Shown piece after piece: positions 16,920-25,890 of a stretch of DNA of 64,000 bases. A model generated the notes under the pieces. That model was not told the DNA's origin. It searched no databases and saw only the letters and a list, made by a program, of their open reading frames with translations. Every line of letters begins with the position of its first letter. The stretch's first letter is position 1. Made by a program: the position numbers and the translations under genes. The DNA is from Lysinibacillus fusiformis (GTDB lineage Bacteria > Bacillota > Bacilli > Bacillales_A > Planococcaceae), in NCBI RefSeq assembly GCF_007362955.1, contig NZ_CP041696.1, positions 4,774,001 to 4,838,000 of the forward strand, in the 5' to 3' direction.

Positions 16920-17600
16920 TAGAATTAACGTGCCGACCTTTTTTATTCTTTGGATCGTTGTAAAATCAGCTATTACCTATTGTTTCCAAAATTTTTTATC
17001 CAATTGCTCGCCAAGTCTACAGTGATATGCAGTTTTCGGCTAGCTATTGTCAACAACATCACCTAACGTCCATCCGTATAAATTAATCTCAAATCAATTA
17101 TTCCATTTATTACAAAAATATACAACAATATATTTATTTTTCAAACTGTACGCTCAAAGTTGCAGAAGCTATTCAAAGAATAAACAACATAGAAGGTTAT
17201 TTGATAAATTATGACAAGATATGTAGTTGAATAAGTTTTATTGAATTCTAATTGAATTCTAACCAACTCTATATATAGGAAAAAAGTCACTGTAAAAAAA
17301 TGTATTATTCTTAATGTTTTCTAAAATCCAACGTATAAAAAAGGCTATAAATCTATTATATCAGTTATAAACGTATGTAAAAATTACATTAATAGTAATA
17401 TATATAATTACTAAAGCATTAAACGTGCAAGCAACAAATTTTATTCTCTATTAAGATTTAAGCCACTTATATGTGACTTATTTACGAATTTCTATCCCTA
17501 TACACAATATGACATATTTTTTAATTTAAGTGATATACAATGAAAAAGTTGAATCGAGGCCACTAGAATTTATTTCATGAATATGGAGAAAATCATAGGA
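16920..17600. other. 680-bp intergenic stretch without a visible gene
   Basis: Very AT-rich. I see no open frame with a ribosome site on either strand. An imperfect inverted pair AAGCCACTTATATGTGACTT lies near 17460. The right end presumably carries the promoter of the Spo0E-like gene. Confidence 0.5.
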
Positions 17601-17607
17601 GGAAATT

Positions 17608-17775
17608 ATGTTTGTGAATTTTTTACTTAAACAATTCTTGAAGGTTGAAATTGAAATTAAAAGAAGAATTATGTACAAAAAAGCAAAGGATTTAGGATTT
17701 ACTCATCCCAAGGTAGTTGATTGTAGTCAAGAATTAGACGTCTTACTAAATAGATATTTAAAGCAAGCATCTTAA
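17608..17775 (+). CDS. Spo0E-like sporulation phosphatase
   Basis: A 55-residue protein, the usual length for Spo0E-type aspartyl-phosphate phosphatases. The diagnostic SQELD motif is intact (CSQELDVLLNRYL, residues 39-51), with the second helix before it (IEIKRRIMYKKAKDLGF). Family members dephosphorylate Spo0A-P and delay sporulation. The Asp of SQELD is the catalytic residue. The ATG follows ATAGGAGGAAATT. It is a lone gene between long non-coding stretches, with a terminator hairpin about 50 bases downstream. Which of the Spo0E, YisI or YnzD subtypes it belongs to cannot be said. Confidence 0.87.
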   Translation: MFVNFLLKQFLKVEIEIKRRIMYKKAKDLGFTHPKVVDCSQELDVLLNRYLKQAS

Positions 17776-17827
17776 GTAGAAGGAGGAATTTTTATAAAAA
17801 ACTTTAATTTTGCATACTTATTTACAA

Positions 17828-17867
17828 TAAAACCAGTCATCACGAAACACCCATATGGCTGGTTTTA
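17828..17867 (+). terminator. terminator after the Spo0E-like gene
   Basis: AAAACCAGTCAT pairs with ATGGCTGGTTTT (one mismatch), followed by ATCA. The T-run is part of the right arm. Confidence 0.6.
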
Positions 17868-18010
17868 TCATCAGAAAACCAAATCCTTACACGGCTACCA
17901 CTTATAGCCTCCTAGCTAACAACTTCCCTCATATACAAGTATGTAAATCAATGTATACATAACAAGAATTAGGGAAACCTACTGTTAACGCTAAAACAGG
18001 AGGTACAATC

Positions 18011-18502
18011 ATGCAGGTACTATTTCTAACATTGGTTGTCGTTTCGAACTTGTTTTTTCAACCTCAAACTACGCCAGAAGTTTCAACAGACAATATTTGC
18101 GCACCCGTTGAAACATCTAGCCCAGCTATTCAATACCCTGTCAATCAAACTAAATCATTTCTTGATGTAGACGATTTTTATAACCAAATAGATAGAACAA
18201 TCTACGAGGAATATAACAATGCTGCGTTCAACATTCGTCAAAAGATACTATTTAAAGACGTACCGGATGTTAAGCATACGTTTAATATGAAGACGAATCA
18301 TATTGATGAGAAAATGGACCTTTCCAATCACACATTTATACATCCGAATCGACAAGTATATTTTTTAGCATCTTTTTATCAAAATGATCAAGAAGAGTTT
18401 CATAAATTCGTTGTCATAGATGCCGAAACAAAAACCATACTTCTTGGTGGAAGTCATTATCATCATTACGATAATCCCTATCAACAAAATGATAGCCAAT
18501 GA
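18011..18502 (+). CDS. hypothetical secreted protein, 163 aa
   Basis: Begins with a short hydrophobic stretch (MQVLFLTLVVVSNLFFQPQ) that could be a signal peptide, followed by a low-complexity linker and a domain ending in FHKFVVIDAETKTILLGGSHYHHY. That last strand resembles the substrate-facing strand of PepSY-like or secreted inhibitor folds, but I cannot assign a family. The ATG follows AACAGGAGGTACAATC, which is strong. It is flanked by terminators and no operon partner is seen. Confidence 0.65.
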   Translation: MQVLFLTLVVVSNLFFQPQTTPEVSTDNICAPVETSSPAIQYPVNQTKSFLDVDDFYNQIDRTIYEEYNNAAFNIRQKILFKDVPDVKHTFNMKTNHIDEKMDLSNHTFIHPNRQVYFLASFYQNDQEEFHKFVVIDAETKTILLGGSHYHHYDNPYQQNDSQ

Positions 18503-18593
18503 ATAGATGTTTCTCTTGTGACCTCCATAGTTTATAGTATGCATTTAATATCGCATCTAGAAGTATTACGGTTGAAATAGATTGTCAACTTCT

Positions 18594-20522
18594 CTATGCA
18601 TTACTACCGGGTAGCTCCTTTTGCCGAATTTCTTGTTTTATTTCCTCTACAAACTGCTGAAGTGGGATACTAATTAATTCCGACTGACCATATTTTCGAA
18701 CTGTCACACTTTGATTGTCACATTCTTTGTCACCGAGCACTAAAATGTACGGTATCTTTTTCATCTGAGCATCACGTATTTTTTTCCCAAGTTTTTCTTG
18801 ACGATGATCTTCACTAACCCGTATTTGTTCCTGTTGTAAGACGTGCATCACTTGTTGTACATATATTTGATGCGAATCCGCCACACCGATTATTTTTACT
18901 TGTTGAGGTGCTAACCAAGTTGGGAAGGCACCTCCAAAATGTTCAATCAAAATGCCTAAAAAGCGATCAATTGAGCCAAAGACAGCACGATGAATGACGA
19001 CTGGCCGTACTTTTTCATTTTGCTCATTCATGTAGGTTAAATCGAACTTCTCTGGCAATTGGAAATCGAGTTGGACTGTTGCACACTGATGGCTTCGCTT
19101 AATGGCATCTTTTATATGAATATCAATTTTAGGTCCATAGAAGGCCCCATCCCCTTCATTTATTTTGTATGGATAGTCTAAATGATTTAATACGTTTTTT
19201 AACGCCGCCTCGGCTTGATTCCAAAGCATAATATCACCCATAAAATCGTCAGGACGTGTCGACAATTCAATTTCGTATTGAAAGCCAAATACTTGATACA
19301 CCTCATCGATAATTTTTAGCGCCAACACTATTTCGTCTTCTATTTGTTGAGGTGTAACAAAAATATGCGCATCATCTTGGCAAAACGATCGTACACATAG
19401 AAGTCCATTTAAAGCACCGCTAAATTCATGTCGATGAACTTGACCAAATTCTGCCATGCGAATCGGTAATTCTCTGTAGGAATGCCGTTCATTTTTGAAA
19501 ATCAGCATATGCCCTGGGCAATTCATTGGCTTTAAGGCAAAGCTTTGATTATCTACCTGTGTAAAATACATATTTTCTTTATAGTGATCCCAATGTCCTG
19601 ATTGTTCCCATAAGCGTCGATTCATCATCAGCGGTGAACGAACTTCTTTGTAGTCATATTTCGTTTGTAGATGGCGTAAAAAGGACTCCAATTCATTGCG
19701 AATGATTTGACCATTTGCTAAGTAAAAGGGCATTCCAGGTGCTTCTTCCGAAAACATAAACAAGTCGAGTTCTTTTCCTAATTTTCGGTGATTGCGCTTT
19801 TCTGCTTCTTCTAAGAAAACAAAGTAATCATTCATCTCCTCTTTTGTAGCAAATGCTACGCCATAAATACGTTGTAACATTTGATTTTGGCTATCGCCGC
19901 GCCAGTACGCTCCGGAAACCTGCATTAATTTGAAGTGTTGTAATTTACCCGTTGAAGTCACATGAGGTCCACGACATAAATCATAAAACTCCCCCTGTTC
20001 ATAAACCGATACGATATCATTTTCAGGAATATCCTCCAGAAGCTCTAACTTCAACTTATCGTTTGCAAATAGACGTTTCGCCTCTTCTCGCGATACCTCT
20101 TTTCGAAGTATTGGCTTATTTTCTTGTACAATTTGTTTCATCATTTTTTCAATTTGTTGTAAATTACTTGGTACAAGCGAATAGGCAATGCTGATATCAT
20201 AATAAAACCCATTTTCGATTACTGGACCTACCCCAAATTGAGCCGCTGGAAACAAACGCTTAATAGCTTGTGCTACTAAATGGGCAGTTGAGTGACGAAT
20301 AACCTCTATTCCTTCTTTTGAGCTAGCATCGTATAGTGCGATTTGGGCATCTTCCAAGATTGGGCGCGTCAAATCAACGATGGTTCCGTTCACACTCCCT
20401 GCAATTGCTTTCTTACGTAGCCCTGGACTAATCGCTTGTGCAATGTCGGTTAGTGTAACACCTTTAGTAAATACTTGTTGTTTACCATCTGGAAATTGAA
20501 TGTTAATTGCTTGATTTGACAT
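18594..20522 (-). CDS. thrS: threonyl-tRNA synthetase
   Basis: A 642-residue class II synthetase charging tRNA-Thr. The order is an N-terminal TGS domain, the second editing domain with HSTAHLVAQAIKRLFP (HxxxH zinc-type editing site), the catalytic core with the zinc Cys in LKPMNCPGHMLIF, motif 2 RMAEFGQVHRHEFSGAL, and the C-terminal anticodon-binding domain. The frame is open to 20687 on the minus strand, but that extension runs through the T-box leader. The start was set at the ATG at 20522 behind AAGGAGAAGAGAAC. Expression is controlled by the upstream T-box riboswitch, which senses uncharged tRNA-Thr. Confidence 0.96.
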   Translation of the reverse strand: MSNQAINIQFPDGKQQVFTKGVTLTDIAQAISPGLRKKAIAGSVNGTIVDLTRPILEDAQIALYDASSKEGIEVIRHSTAHLVAQAIKRLFPAAQFGVGPVIENGFYYDISIAYSLVPSNLQQIEKMMKQIVQENKPILRKEVSREEAKRLFANDKLKLELLEDIPENDIVSVYEQGEFYDLCRGPHVTSTGKLQHFKLMQVSGAYWRGDSQNQMLQRIYGVAFATKEEMNDYFVFLEEAEKRNHRKLGKELDLFMFSEEAPGMPFYLANGQIIRNELESFLRHLQTKYDYKEVRSPLMMNRRLWEQSGHWDHYKENMYFTQVDNQSFALKPMNCPGHMLIFKNERHSYRELPIRMAEFGQVHRHEFSGALNGLLCVRSFCQDDAHIFVTPQQIEDEIVLALKIIDEVYQVFGFQYEIELSTRPDDFMGDIMLWNQAEAALKNVLNHLDYPYKINEGDGAFYGPKIDIHIKDAIKRSHQCATVQLDFQLPEKFDLTYMNEQNEKVRPVVIHRAVFGSIDRFLGILIEHFGGAFPTWLAPQQVKIIGVADSHQIYVQQVMHVLQQEQIRVSEDHRQEKLGKKIRDAQMKKIPYILVLGDKECDNQSVTVRKYGQSELISIPLQQFVEEIKQEIRQKELPGSNA

Positions 20523-20544
20523 GTTCTCTTCTCCTTTTCTATAA

Positions 20545-20830
20545 AAATAAAAAAACACATATCCGTCCCATAAAGGGACGAGTATGTGTTGATTACCCGT
20601 GGTTCCACCCAAATTCCCACTAGAATGCTCTAGTGGCTCATTGACTATGCTGTAACGTCGCATAATACGGTGCAAGTTTCCAAGCACTGCTCCAAGGTAG
20701 TAAGGGTTTGATGCTGCATTTGGAAGTTTTCAGCTAAGACTTCCTTCTCTGTGAATCGGTCATCAAATCTCGTGTCCTTATCATCGCTGTTTTCATTGTT
20801 TCATGAAATTGATATTTACTATATCTGACA
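20545..20830 (-). promoter_or_regulatory. T-box riboswitch of thrS
   Basis: On the minus strand the leader ends with the T-box sequence GGGTGGAACCACGGG (about 20596-20610). It is followed by a terminator of ACACATA and TATGTGT arms with GTCCC/GGGAC inside and a run of seven T (20549-20591). The hairpin GAGCATTCTAGTGGG region upstream is the antiterminator-proximal stem. Uncharged tRNA pairing with the T box would favour antitermination. The specifier codon could not be placed with certainty by eye. Confidence 0.9.
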
Positions 20831-20971
20831 CGCCATTACTTGTCAATATTTAAAAATTTTATTTATTCCATAATGAATTTTCCATTTTTGTTGATATAGC
20901 CATGTTCTTTTGAATTCACTTTTACCATAAAAAAATTTTCTTTAACATGGCTTCGTTACAGGATAACGTTT

Positions 20972-21433
20972 CTAAATAGTAGTCAATCTTGTCCGTGCAT
21001 CATTGTCATCTGTAATATATTCAATATTTTTATAATTTTCCTCATGTGCTTGTTTATGTAACTGACGAATCACATCATCTTGTTTGCAATAAATCGTGAC
21101 ATAACAACTATCTACAAGCAACAGGACAAATTGACAATCACTTTCCAAAAATTCCTGATATGTAGCCACTTCCTTTGCACTAGCGTAAGAAGGAAAAGCC
21201 TTTAAATCTGTGGATATTAAGTAATAGTCTTCCTCAGAAATTATTTTTAAAAAAGCATCGCTATCTATTACACATACTGTTGGAAACATATCTCTCCCTA
21301 ATGTACCCTCTTCGATGATGTATGATTCTTCTCCACCAATGCGCCAATGCCAATTTTCGATGAGGAGCTTTCCTAACAGATCGAATAATTGCTGACCATA
21401 TTTATTTGGAATTTCAAAGCTAATACCTCTCAT
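20972..21433 (-). CDS. DUF2691-like protein
   Basis: A 153-residue soluble protein starting MRGISFEIPNKYGQQLFDLL and containing the conserved RIGGEESY motif, as in the DUF2691 family of Bacillus. No catalytic motif or membrane segment is visible. It is the last gene of the operon led by amj, 16 bases beyond the stop of a 43-residue zinc-binding-type gene. The ATG at 21433 follows AGGTGGAGGGGCTGT. Function unknown. Confidence 0.75.
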   Translation of the reverse strand: MRGISFEIPNKYGQQLFDLLGKLLIENWHWRIGGEESYIIEEGTLGRDMFPTVCVIDSDAFLKIISEEDYYLISTDLKAFPSYASAKEVATYQEFLESDCQFVLLLVDSCYVTIYCKQDDVIRQLHKQAHEENYKNIEYITDDNDARTRLTTI

Positions 21434-21448
21434 ACAGCCCCTCCACCT

Positions 21449-21580
21449 TTAGTAGTTCATATTATTTGGTAATGGAAATTCAAGCCTTTGGACACAAACA
21501 TAACAATTTGGATCATTGCAACTTTCTTCTTGCCATTCATTACACTTTGTACAAAAATAAGCATCAAATGATTCAATCAT
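21449..21580 (-). CDS. small cysteine-rich (zinc-ribbon-like) protein, 43 aa
   Basis: A 43-residue frame with five cysteines: a CTKC pair at residues 10-13, then SCNDPNCYVC. Four of them could bind zinc in a rubredoxin-like knuckle. Its start overlaps the stop of the preceding gene in an ATGA junction (21577-21580), the usual sign of translational coupling. It lies between the 135-residue gene and the DUF2691 gene of the same operon. Family not recognised. Confidence 0.68.
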   Translation of the reverse strand: MIESFDAYFCTKCNEWQEESCNDPNCYVCVQRLEFPLPNNMNY

Positions 21581-21984
21581 AAATGCAATGGCAATGGAAA
21601 TCCCGTAGGTTTTTCTCTATAGACGTCGCAGTATTCTTTAAAGACAAATTCTTGTCCTGCAAGATTGTCAGGTAACGGTGGTGTGACAATAAAGTTGGAA
21701 CTGCCATGTCCTGTTGAACCCCCACTGCGATCCCTCCAACATTCATATTGTTCCCCTAAAAACAACTCAAAATGATTGCATGAAGATTTTTGCATAAGAT
21801 GAATTGGCGTATCATTTGTAGCATCCCAATCGACGAGAAGCTGTACAACGCTAGCATTTTCATATTGACGGATAAAACTTATCGTGTAATTACGTTCATC
21901 AATTTCAATCGATTTTAAAACTGGGACGTGCTTCCTAAAACCAGATGGTTCAACACGTTTATAATAATCTTCCGTTCTCATCAT
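21577..21984 (-). CDS. hypothetical protein, 135 aa
   Basis: A soluble, aromatic-rich protein (MRTEDYYKRVEPSGFRKHVP at the start, GQEFVFKEYCDVYREKPTGF near the end). No signal peptide or membrane helix. It overlaps both neighbours by four bases in ATGA junctions (21981-21984 and 21577-21580), so it is translationally coupled within the amj operon. Family not recognised. Confidence 0.65.
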   Translation of the reverse strand: MMRTEDYYKRVEPSGFRKHVPVLKSIEIDERNYTISFIRQYENASVVQLLVDWDATNDTPIHLMQKSSCNHFELFLGEQYECWRDRSGGSTGHGSSNFIVTPPLPDNLAGQEFVFKEYCDVYREKPTGFPLPLHL

Positions 21985-22199
21985 TTGAAATAACGATGCA
22001 AGATAGACTTCATGAAATCATAATTTTTAGCCCCTTGGGAGATTATTTCATCTGGTGGAAAGCCGGGATTATTACCAGGAAGGACTTTACGCTCCTTTAA
22101 TAACGTACAAATTTGTTCATCAATAGGGTAAAGGTCTTCCTCATAATGATCTGTTGGGCGATTATAGATTCTCCATTCATGTAAATCCTCCTCTCTCAA
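21981..22199 (-). CDS. hypothetical protein, 72 aa
   Basis: A small acidic protein (MREEDLHEWRIYNRPTDHYE). The segment NNPGFPPDEIISQGAKNYDF and the terminal FMKSILHRYFK look like folded protein rather than chance. The start is a TTG at 22199, 15 bases after the amj stop, with TGAAGAATA before it. Its end overlaps the next gene by four bases. Family not recognised. Confidence 0.6.
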   Translation of the reverse strand: MREEDLHEWRIYNRPTDHYEEDLYPIDEQICTLLKERKVLPGNNPGFPPDEIISQGAKNYDFMKSILHRYFK

Positions 22200-22214
22200 A
22201 TATTCTTCAGCAAT

Positions 22215-23030
22215 TCATGTCATAAATTGGGTGAACCATGCAATATATTTGGCACCTGGAATAAATAAAACTTGCGCTAATACGGTTCCTAACAAGCGTG
22301 ACCCCATCATCATTACCGATGCACGTTTTAGGTTAAGATAGCTACCTCTTTGATTGATCACATCATCAGCAAGGATTGAAATTTTAGGGTCAATGAAGAC
22401 TATCAATAACATAGTGGCAACACCATTGATAAGCCCTGAAGCCATTACAGCCGTTGTCGCTCTTTCAGGAACCAATAAAGTGGCATAAAGTGCTGATAGA
22501 ACGCCAATTGTATAAATCGCGGTTATCACTACATTAATGATAAATAATTTAAGTGGGATATCGCGCCAACTGATTCCCTTTAAATATGAAAAGCTTGGCA
22601 GATGAAAATGCTTGATACTTCGCTTCAAATATTCAAGCGTAAAGCCTTTTTTTAGTAATGCAGGAATAGATCCCCTTTCCTCTGTCAAATAGATTATTGC
22701 CCTTGAAAAAATAGCTACAAACGTTGGCAACAATAGAATACCTAGTAGTGTTCCGAGTGAAGCAGCGCCTATAATAATGCGAAATTGCTGCTCAACAAAC
22801 GCTAATGCGTTTTCCTTTGGTGCTGTATCTATTAAACTCCCAGTAAAGGGTTGTTGCATCATATTTGCGAGCCTTGATACCATTACCATTATATTAAACA
22901 GGGAAAGTGCGGAAGCTAATAATTTCACACGCGCTCCCGATAAACGCACTGCATATGCGAGTGTTTCAATGGAATGTATGATGAGGATGAATAAAGATAT
23001 TATGATTAGCTTTTCTGTCAACATGTCCAA
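22215..23030 (-). CDS. amj: alternate lipid II flippase Amj (DUF2837)
   Basis: A polytopic membrane protein of 271 residues, the same length as Amj (YdaH) of B. subtilis. Amj moves lipid II across the membrane when MurJ is absent. It has six or more hydrophobic helices, the SIETLAYAVRLSGARVKLLA segment near the N terminus, and ISWRDIPLKLFIINVVITAI and RASVMMMGSRLLGTVLAQ later on. All match the DUF2837 family as I recall it. The start is a TTG at 23030 or the ATG two codons later. It leads an operon with four small genes. In B. subtilis amj is induced by envelope stress through sigma M. Confidence 0.85.
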   Translation of the reverse strand: MDMLTEKLIIISLFILIIHSIETLAYAVRLSGARVKLLASALSLFNIMVMVSRLANMMQQPFTGSLIDTAPKENALAFVEQQFRIIIGAASLGTLLGILLLPTFVAIFSRAIIYLTEERGSIPALLKKGFTLEYLKRSIKHFHLPSFSYLKGISWRDIPLKLFIINVVITAIYTIGVLSALYATLLVPERATTAVMASGLINGVATMLLIVFIDPKISILADDVINQRGSYLNLKRASVMMMGSRLLGTVLAQVLFIPGAKYIAWFTQFMT

Positions 23031-23252
23031 ATGCTATTACCTTTTTCAGCAAGCGCATTTCGAAGCACTCACTTATATCTTTCTTAAAATTTATTAAATT
23101 ATTATCCTACATAAATGTTTTCAATTTCCTAATTATTTCCTTTGAAGTATAGAAACGAATTCAAGATACATACTCCTTTCGTTATTATATTCTACGAAAT
23201 TGGTGTTAATAAGTTCCGATTAAAACTATTTTTTACATTTAATTTCCATAAA

Positions 23253-23292
23253 AAAATGCTATTCATAAGATTTCCCCTATGAATAGCATTTT
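23253..23292. terminator. terminator of the 23299 gene
   Basis: AAAATGCTATTCATA and TATGAATAGCATTTT form a perfect 15-bp stem with a 10-base loop, with A/T runs on both sides. It serves the minus-strand gene just upstream. Confidence 0.85.
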
Positions 23293-23298
23293 CTAGTC

Positions 23299-23808
23299 TT
23301 AATGATTGACGACAAATTCATTGTTCCAACTTGTAGAATCAGAAAGTTGATAAGTCACCATATTGGCGGTTACAGCGAGTACGATGCCTGCTCTAAAGCT
23401 TGTATCTTGTGTAGCATTTTCTAATACTAAAACGACATAACCCTCACCTTGCCCCTGTGCGTCTACGGTGTTTGTAGCATCAAATTCAAAAGTTGCATAC
23501 GTATCTTCATCCTTCAAAACGAATAAACGCTCCTCTTTATATACACCATGCTCTTTCAAATTATAGCTTACTGGCATCCATCCTTCTGACCAATCAACAC
23601 TGCCAATTATTTCCTTTTTATAACTGGCGAGTTTCCCGATTGAAAACGTAAAGTAAATCTTTATAATCGCCTGTTCCAACTCATTTTTTCCTTCACATGT
23701 AGCAGCTACTTGAAGCTTTATATCCTCTTTAGAGAGCTTTGATACAATAACTAGAATCGCAACAAAAATACAAATGACAAGCACGACGCTAATAATTATT
23801 AACTCCAT
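23299..23808 (-). CDS. membrane-anchored hypothetical protein, 169 aa
   Basis: Has an N-terminal hydrophobic helix (LIIISVVLVICIFVAILVIVS) and then a globular region beginning KLSKEDIKLQVAATCEG. It is probably anchored with the C-terminal domain outside. The core (KEIIGSVDWSEGWMPVSYNL, LFVLKDEDTYATFEFDATN) is beta-rich. The ATG at 23808 follows GGAGGGGTCTA, and a strong terminator lies directly beyond the stop. Family not recognised. Confidence 0.65.
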   Translation of the reverse strand: MELIIISVVLVICIFVAILVIVSKLSKEDIKLQVAATCEGKNELEQAIIKIYFTFSIGKLASYKKEIIGSVDWSEGWMPVSYNLKEHGVYKEERLFVLKDEDTYATFEFDATNTVDAQGQGEGYVVLVLENATQDTSFRAGIVLAVTANMVTYQLSDSTSWNNEFVVNH

Positions 23809-24028
23809 TAGACCCCTCCGATCATTCCAAGTACTATTACTAATAGATTACCATGTTTTAGGACGAATAGTATTTTTTCATCAAACAATCTTAGATTATG
23901 ACATAGGCCTAAATGATGTGACAAAAAACGAGATACCTTACTTAAGAAGTAATTAAAAGGTATCCCATTAAATTATGAAAGTGGGGAGGAAGAAGGATAA
24001 ATGGCAGCGCTCATTCAGTATTTACTAA

Positions 24029-24493
24029 CTATTTTGTTGCTTGTAATTCAGCAGTTAATGTAAACGGCATTTTTAAATATTCGTACTGTATGGTAATTTT
24101 CCTTGTTTCGGAAGCATTCACCTTCAAAGCATAGTGCTGTGGCTGCTTGCCAATTGCCTGTCTATCTATGTATTGACTAGGGAAAATATTCACTTGCTTA
24201 ATTTTATGAAATGTGAAGTTTGGGTTGCCTTCAATTTTACTTTCCGCTTCAAACGGCTCAGACTTACTCACAACCAATTCAACACTTTCAGGGGGCTTTT
24301 CATTTACGACAATACTCTGTAACTGTATCTCCCGCAGTCCCTTATTTTCAATTTCAATCAATTGAACAGTTGGATTCTCGTCAAAGCTTGTATAAGCATT
24401 GATGACAAGCGGTGGATTACTTTTTAGATAAATGATAAAAACAGCACCCACCACAATCAAACTAAAAAACAAAACAAATAGTATTCTTTTCAT
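24029..24493 (-). CDS. membrane-anchored or secreted hypothetical protein, 154 aa
   Basis: The N terminus is a signal-anchor (MKRILFVLFFSLIVVGAVFIIYL), followed by a beta-rich domain of about 130 residues ending MPFTLTAELQATK. It lacks cysteines in the mature part, so it is not a lipoprotein. The ATG follows AAAGAGAGGAATTGC. It stands alone. Family not recognised. Confidence 0.65.
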   Translation of the reverse strand: MKRILFVLFFSLIVVGAVFIIYLKSNPPLVINAYTSFDENPTVQLIEIENKGLREIQLQSIVVNEKPPESVELVVSKSEPFEAESKIEGNPNFTFHKIKQVNIFPSQYIDRQAIGKQPQHYALKVNASETRKITIQYEYLKMPFTLTAELQATK

Positions 24494-24592
24494 GCAATTC
24501 CTCTCTTTCCGGCTTCACAACAAGTATAGCGGGAAATCATTGCCAGTGGAATTGCTATTTTCCTTCTGAAAATAATTGATAGTCATTACGAT

Positions 24593-25069
24593 TTACAATA
24601 TTTTTTCTAATATTATCTCATCACGTATCGGAATACCATGATCAACAATCAATGGAATTTCGGGCTTCATAGCTCTTGCAAGCTCTACTGCATTTTGTAT
24701 GATTTCAACTAAATAATAGCCCCTTTTTTGATAGAATCCTAAGGCATGTAAGTTATCATTTGTCGTAATGAGCGTCATCAGCGTACAGTCATTTTGGACC
24801 GCAATATTTTCTACTGCTTGTACCAGTAATGAACCAATACCTTTTCCGCCATCAATACTATCGAGCGATATAATTTCACATGTCTCACCATGAATTATAT
24901 AGGTGACTAGCCCAACCATCGTTTGATCCTCATCCACATAAGCAAAGCCATCTAACTTACTACAGTCATAGATGCCACTGGAAATAACCATCTCTGTGCT
25001 CCCCCAATGATCCTTAAAAAACTGTAACACATTATTTCGAGCTAACTGCTGAATAGCAACAACTGTCAT
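24593..25069 (-). CDS. GNAT-family N-acetyltransferase
   Basis: A 158-residue acetyltransferase with the acetyl-CoA loop IDGGKGIGSLLVQAVENIA and motif B NLHALGFYQKRGYYLVEII. It is the third gene of an operon with a MarR-type regulator (25432) and a DUF3147 membrane protein (25085), 15 bases after the latter. Expression is therefore probably controlled by the MarR protein through the palindrome upstream of that gene. Substrate unknown. Confidence 0.85.
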   Translation of the reverse strand: MTVVAIQQLARNNVLQFFKDHWGSTEMVISSGIYDCSKLDGFAYVDEDQTMVGLVTYIIHGETCEIISLDSIDGGKGIGSLLVQAVENIAVQNDCTLMTLITTNDNLHALGFYQKRGYYLVEIIQNAVELARAMKPEIPLIVDHGIPIRDEIILEKIL

Positions 25070-25084
25070 AAATAATCTCCTACT

Positions 25085-25432
25085 CTAAATTGAAATATGA
25101 AAGATACCCGCAACAGCTTTTTGAATTCCTAAAAATAGCGCCCATGAAACGATGCCAAGTCCAATAGCAAAAACAATATGGACAGAAGATTTCATTGCCA
25201 TGTAGATAACAAACAGCATGACCATTGTTGCAGGTAGACCGACCAAAACGCCAACTGTAAATCGCTGGATATGGTCACTTGATTCACTTTGAACCGTGAG
25301 CCAAATAATACTTAAAATACTAACAAGGGGGAGTGCTGCAATAATGCCACCGTATGTAGGAAATCTCCTGGCAACCTCTGTCACGATGCCAATAATTGCA
25401 GCTGAGCTAAGAATTTTTAACAGTGTATACAT
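25085..25432 (-). CDS. DUF3147 small membrane protein
   Basis: A 115-residue protein with four hydrophobic helices and the conserved N-terminal pattern EVARRFPTYGGIIAALPLVS of the DUF3147 family. It sits in the membrane with short loops and may act as a small transporter or assembly partner. Its start overlaps the stop of the MarR gene by one base (TAATG junction), so the two are coupled. Function not known. Confidence 0.78.
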   Translation of the reverse strand: MYTLLKILSSAAIIGIVTEVARRFPTYGGIIAALPLVSILSIIWLTVQSESSDHIQRFTVGVLVGLPATMVMLFVIYMAMKSSVHIVFAIGLGIVSWALFLGIQKAVAGIFHISI

Positions 25433-25830
25433 TATTTCGCCACCTCACTTAAGAGACGAAATGCCTGTAAGATTGTTTGCTGTTCACTAGTTGATAAATG
25501 ATTAAGAGCATGCTGTAGTTTCTCATCATCTAATTCAGTGTTTTTCTTCACGACGTTTAGTCCTTCTGCCGTTAGGTGGAGATTCACCTTGCGCTGATCT
25601 TCAACAGCCCGTTCCTTTTTCACCCAACCGTTGCGTTCTAATTTTTTTATATGCTCAGACGCTGTATTTTGTGAAATATTCAACAACTCTGCAATTTGTC
25701 GAACAGTCACTTCATCTTCCTTTTGAATCATTTGCAATATGCGAACACTTTGATGCGAAATAACATCCTCATGCGTTGTGTGAAGATGATAGAAAATGGT
25801 TGTAAAATAATTATTAATATCTTGAATCAT
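25432..25830 (-). CDS. MarR-family transcriptional regulator
   Basis: A 132-residue winged-helix repressor. The recognition region VRQIAELLNISQNTASEHIKKLERNGWV and the wing EDQRKVNLHLTAEGLNVV match MarR proteins. A dimerisation helix lies at each end. The ATG at 25830 follows AAAGGAGTAATAGC. It leads a three-gene operon with DUF3147 and GNAT genes. A long inverted repeat just upstream is its likely operator. The ligand is unknown. Confidence 0.87.
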   Translation of the reverse strand: MIQDINNYFTTIFYHLHTTHEDVISHQSVRILQMIQKEDEVTVRQIAELLNISQNTASEHIKKLERNGWVKKERAVEDQRKVNLHLTAEGLNVVKKNTELDDEKLQHALNHLSTSEQQTILQAFRLLSEVAK

Positions 25831-25843
25831 TGCTATTACTCCT

Positions 25844-25890
25844 TTAATATATCGTTACAGACGATTATATCGCATTTTACGATATATTAA
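25844..25890. promoter_or_regulatory. inverted-repeat operator of the MarR operon
   Basis: TTAATATATCGT at 25844-25855 is mirrored exactly by ACGATATATTAA at 25879-25890. Between them lies a further related half-site (GATTATATCG). Two dimers could bind across the promoter region upstream of the MarR start at 25830. Confidence 0.65.

Noticed and set aside
20523-20687. 55-codon N-terminal extension of thrS
   Set aside because: It is translated from the T-box leader, including the terminator arms. The ATG at 20522 has the ribosome site and gives the normal protein length.
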